NCBI GenBank assembly: GCA_934539245.1
Contig: CAKTCK010000072.1
Coordinates: forward strand, 1-6,379
Source: an uncultured Faecalibacterium sp.
Lineage (GTDB): Bacteria > Bacillota > Clostridia > Oscillospirales > Ruminococcaceae
DNA: 6,379 nucleotides
Direction of reading: 5' to 3'
Shown here: positions 6,327 through 6,379 of the stretch, in pieces
Numbering within the stretch: the stretch's first letter is position 1
How the letters are laid out: each line of letters opens with the position of its first letter
Notes under the pieces: model-generated
Databases searched by the model: none
The model's input: the letters and a program-made list of their open reading frames with translations, nothing else
Told to the model about the DNA's origin: nothing
Position numbers and translations under genes: made by a program

Positions 6327-6379
6327 GCCTCTGTAGCTCAGTCGGTAGAGCAGGGGACTGAAAATCCCCGTGTCATTGG
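6327..6379 (+). tRNA. tRNA-Phe (anticodon GAA), 5' part only
   Basis: The mature 5' end is inferred at 6327: a 7-nt acceptor strand GCCTCTG, then T8 A9. The D arm GCTC-AGTCGGTA-GAGC (6336-6351) has the conserved GG. The anticodon stem GGGGA/TCCCC (6353-6357 with 6365-6369) encloses the loop CTGAAAA, in which T33 precedes the anticodon GAA at 6360-6362, reading UUC/UUU. A five-base variable loop GTGTC follows, and the T stem begins with ATTGG. The window ends there, so the T loop and the 3' acceptor strand (expected CAGAGGC) cannot be checked. More tRNA genes may follow. Confidence 0.93.

Noticed and set aside
6173..6361. 62-codon plus-strand frame ending inside tRNA-Phe
   Set aside because: It runs across the tRNA promoter and into the tRNA, and the N-terminal part is A/T-tract translation.

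Overview
The window is about 6.4 kb of chromosomal housekeeping DNA from a moderately GC-rich Firmicute. Four protein genes lie on the minus strand, and a tRNA gene points the other way at the right edge. The single-chain (alpha2, GlyQS-type) glycyl-tRNA synthetase, the RlmH methyltransferase and the divergent clostridial-type topoisomerase IV pair suggest the class Clostridia, perhaps Oscillospiraceae/Ruminococcaceae close to Faecalibacterium. That placement is inferred from protein character and base composition; no database was searched.

Layout, reading the minus strand from right to left: a strong sigma-A-like promoter (6123-6151) and a leader of about 125 nt precede parE (5990-3999). parC (3943-1694) follows after 55 nt and is very likely co-transcribed. 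Next comes a 113-bp, highly folded palindromic element (1576-1688), starting 5 nt past the parC stop. A weak promoter then precedes rlmH (1485-1000). Finally a promoter with an overlapping palindrome and a leader with two hairpins precedes glyQS, whose first 269 codons (809 to 1) are in the window. At the right edge a plus-strand promoter (6283-6310) drives tRNA-Phe(GAA), cut off in its T arm.

The genes have related but separate jobs. ParE and ParC together form a type IIA topoisomerase (ATPase/Toprim subunit plus DNA cleavage subunit). RlmH modifies the 23S rRNA helix 69 pseudouridine. GlyQS and tRNA-Phe belong to translation. Nothing marks phage, plasmid, CRISPR, transposase or defence functions. 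The coding part is ordinary; the second-look material is in the non-coding DNA (palindromic element, parE leader, glyQS leader without T-box hallmarks) and in unusual residues at otherwise conserved positions of ParE and ParC.
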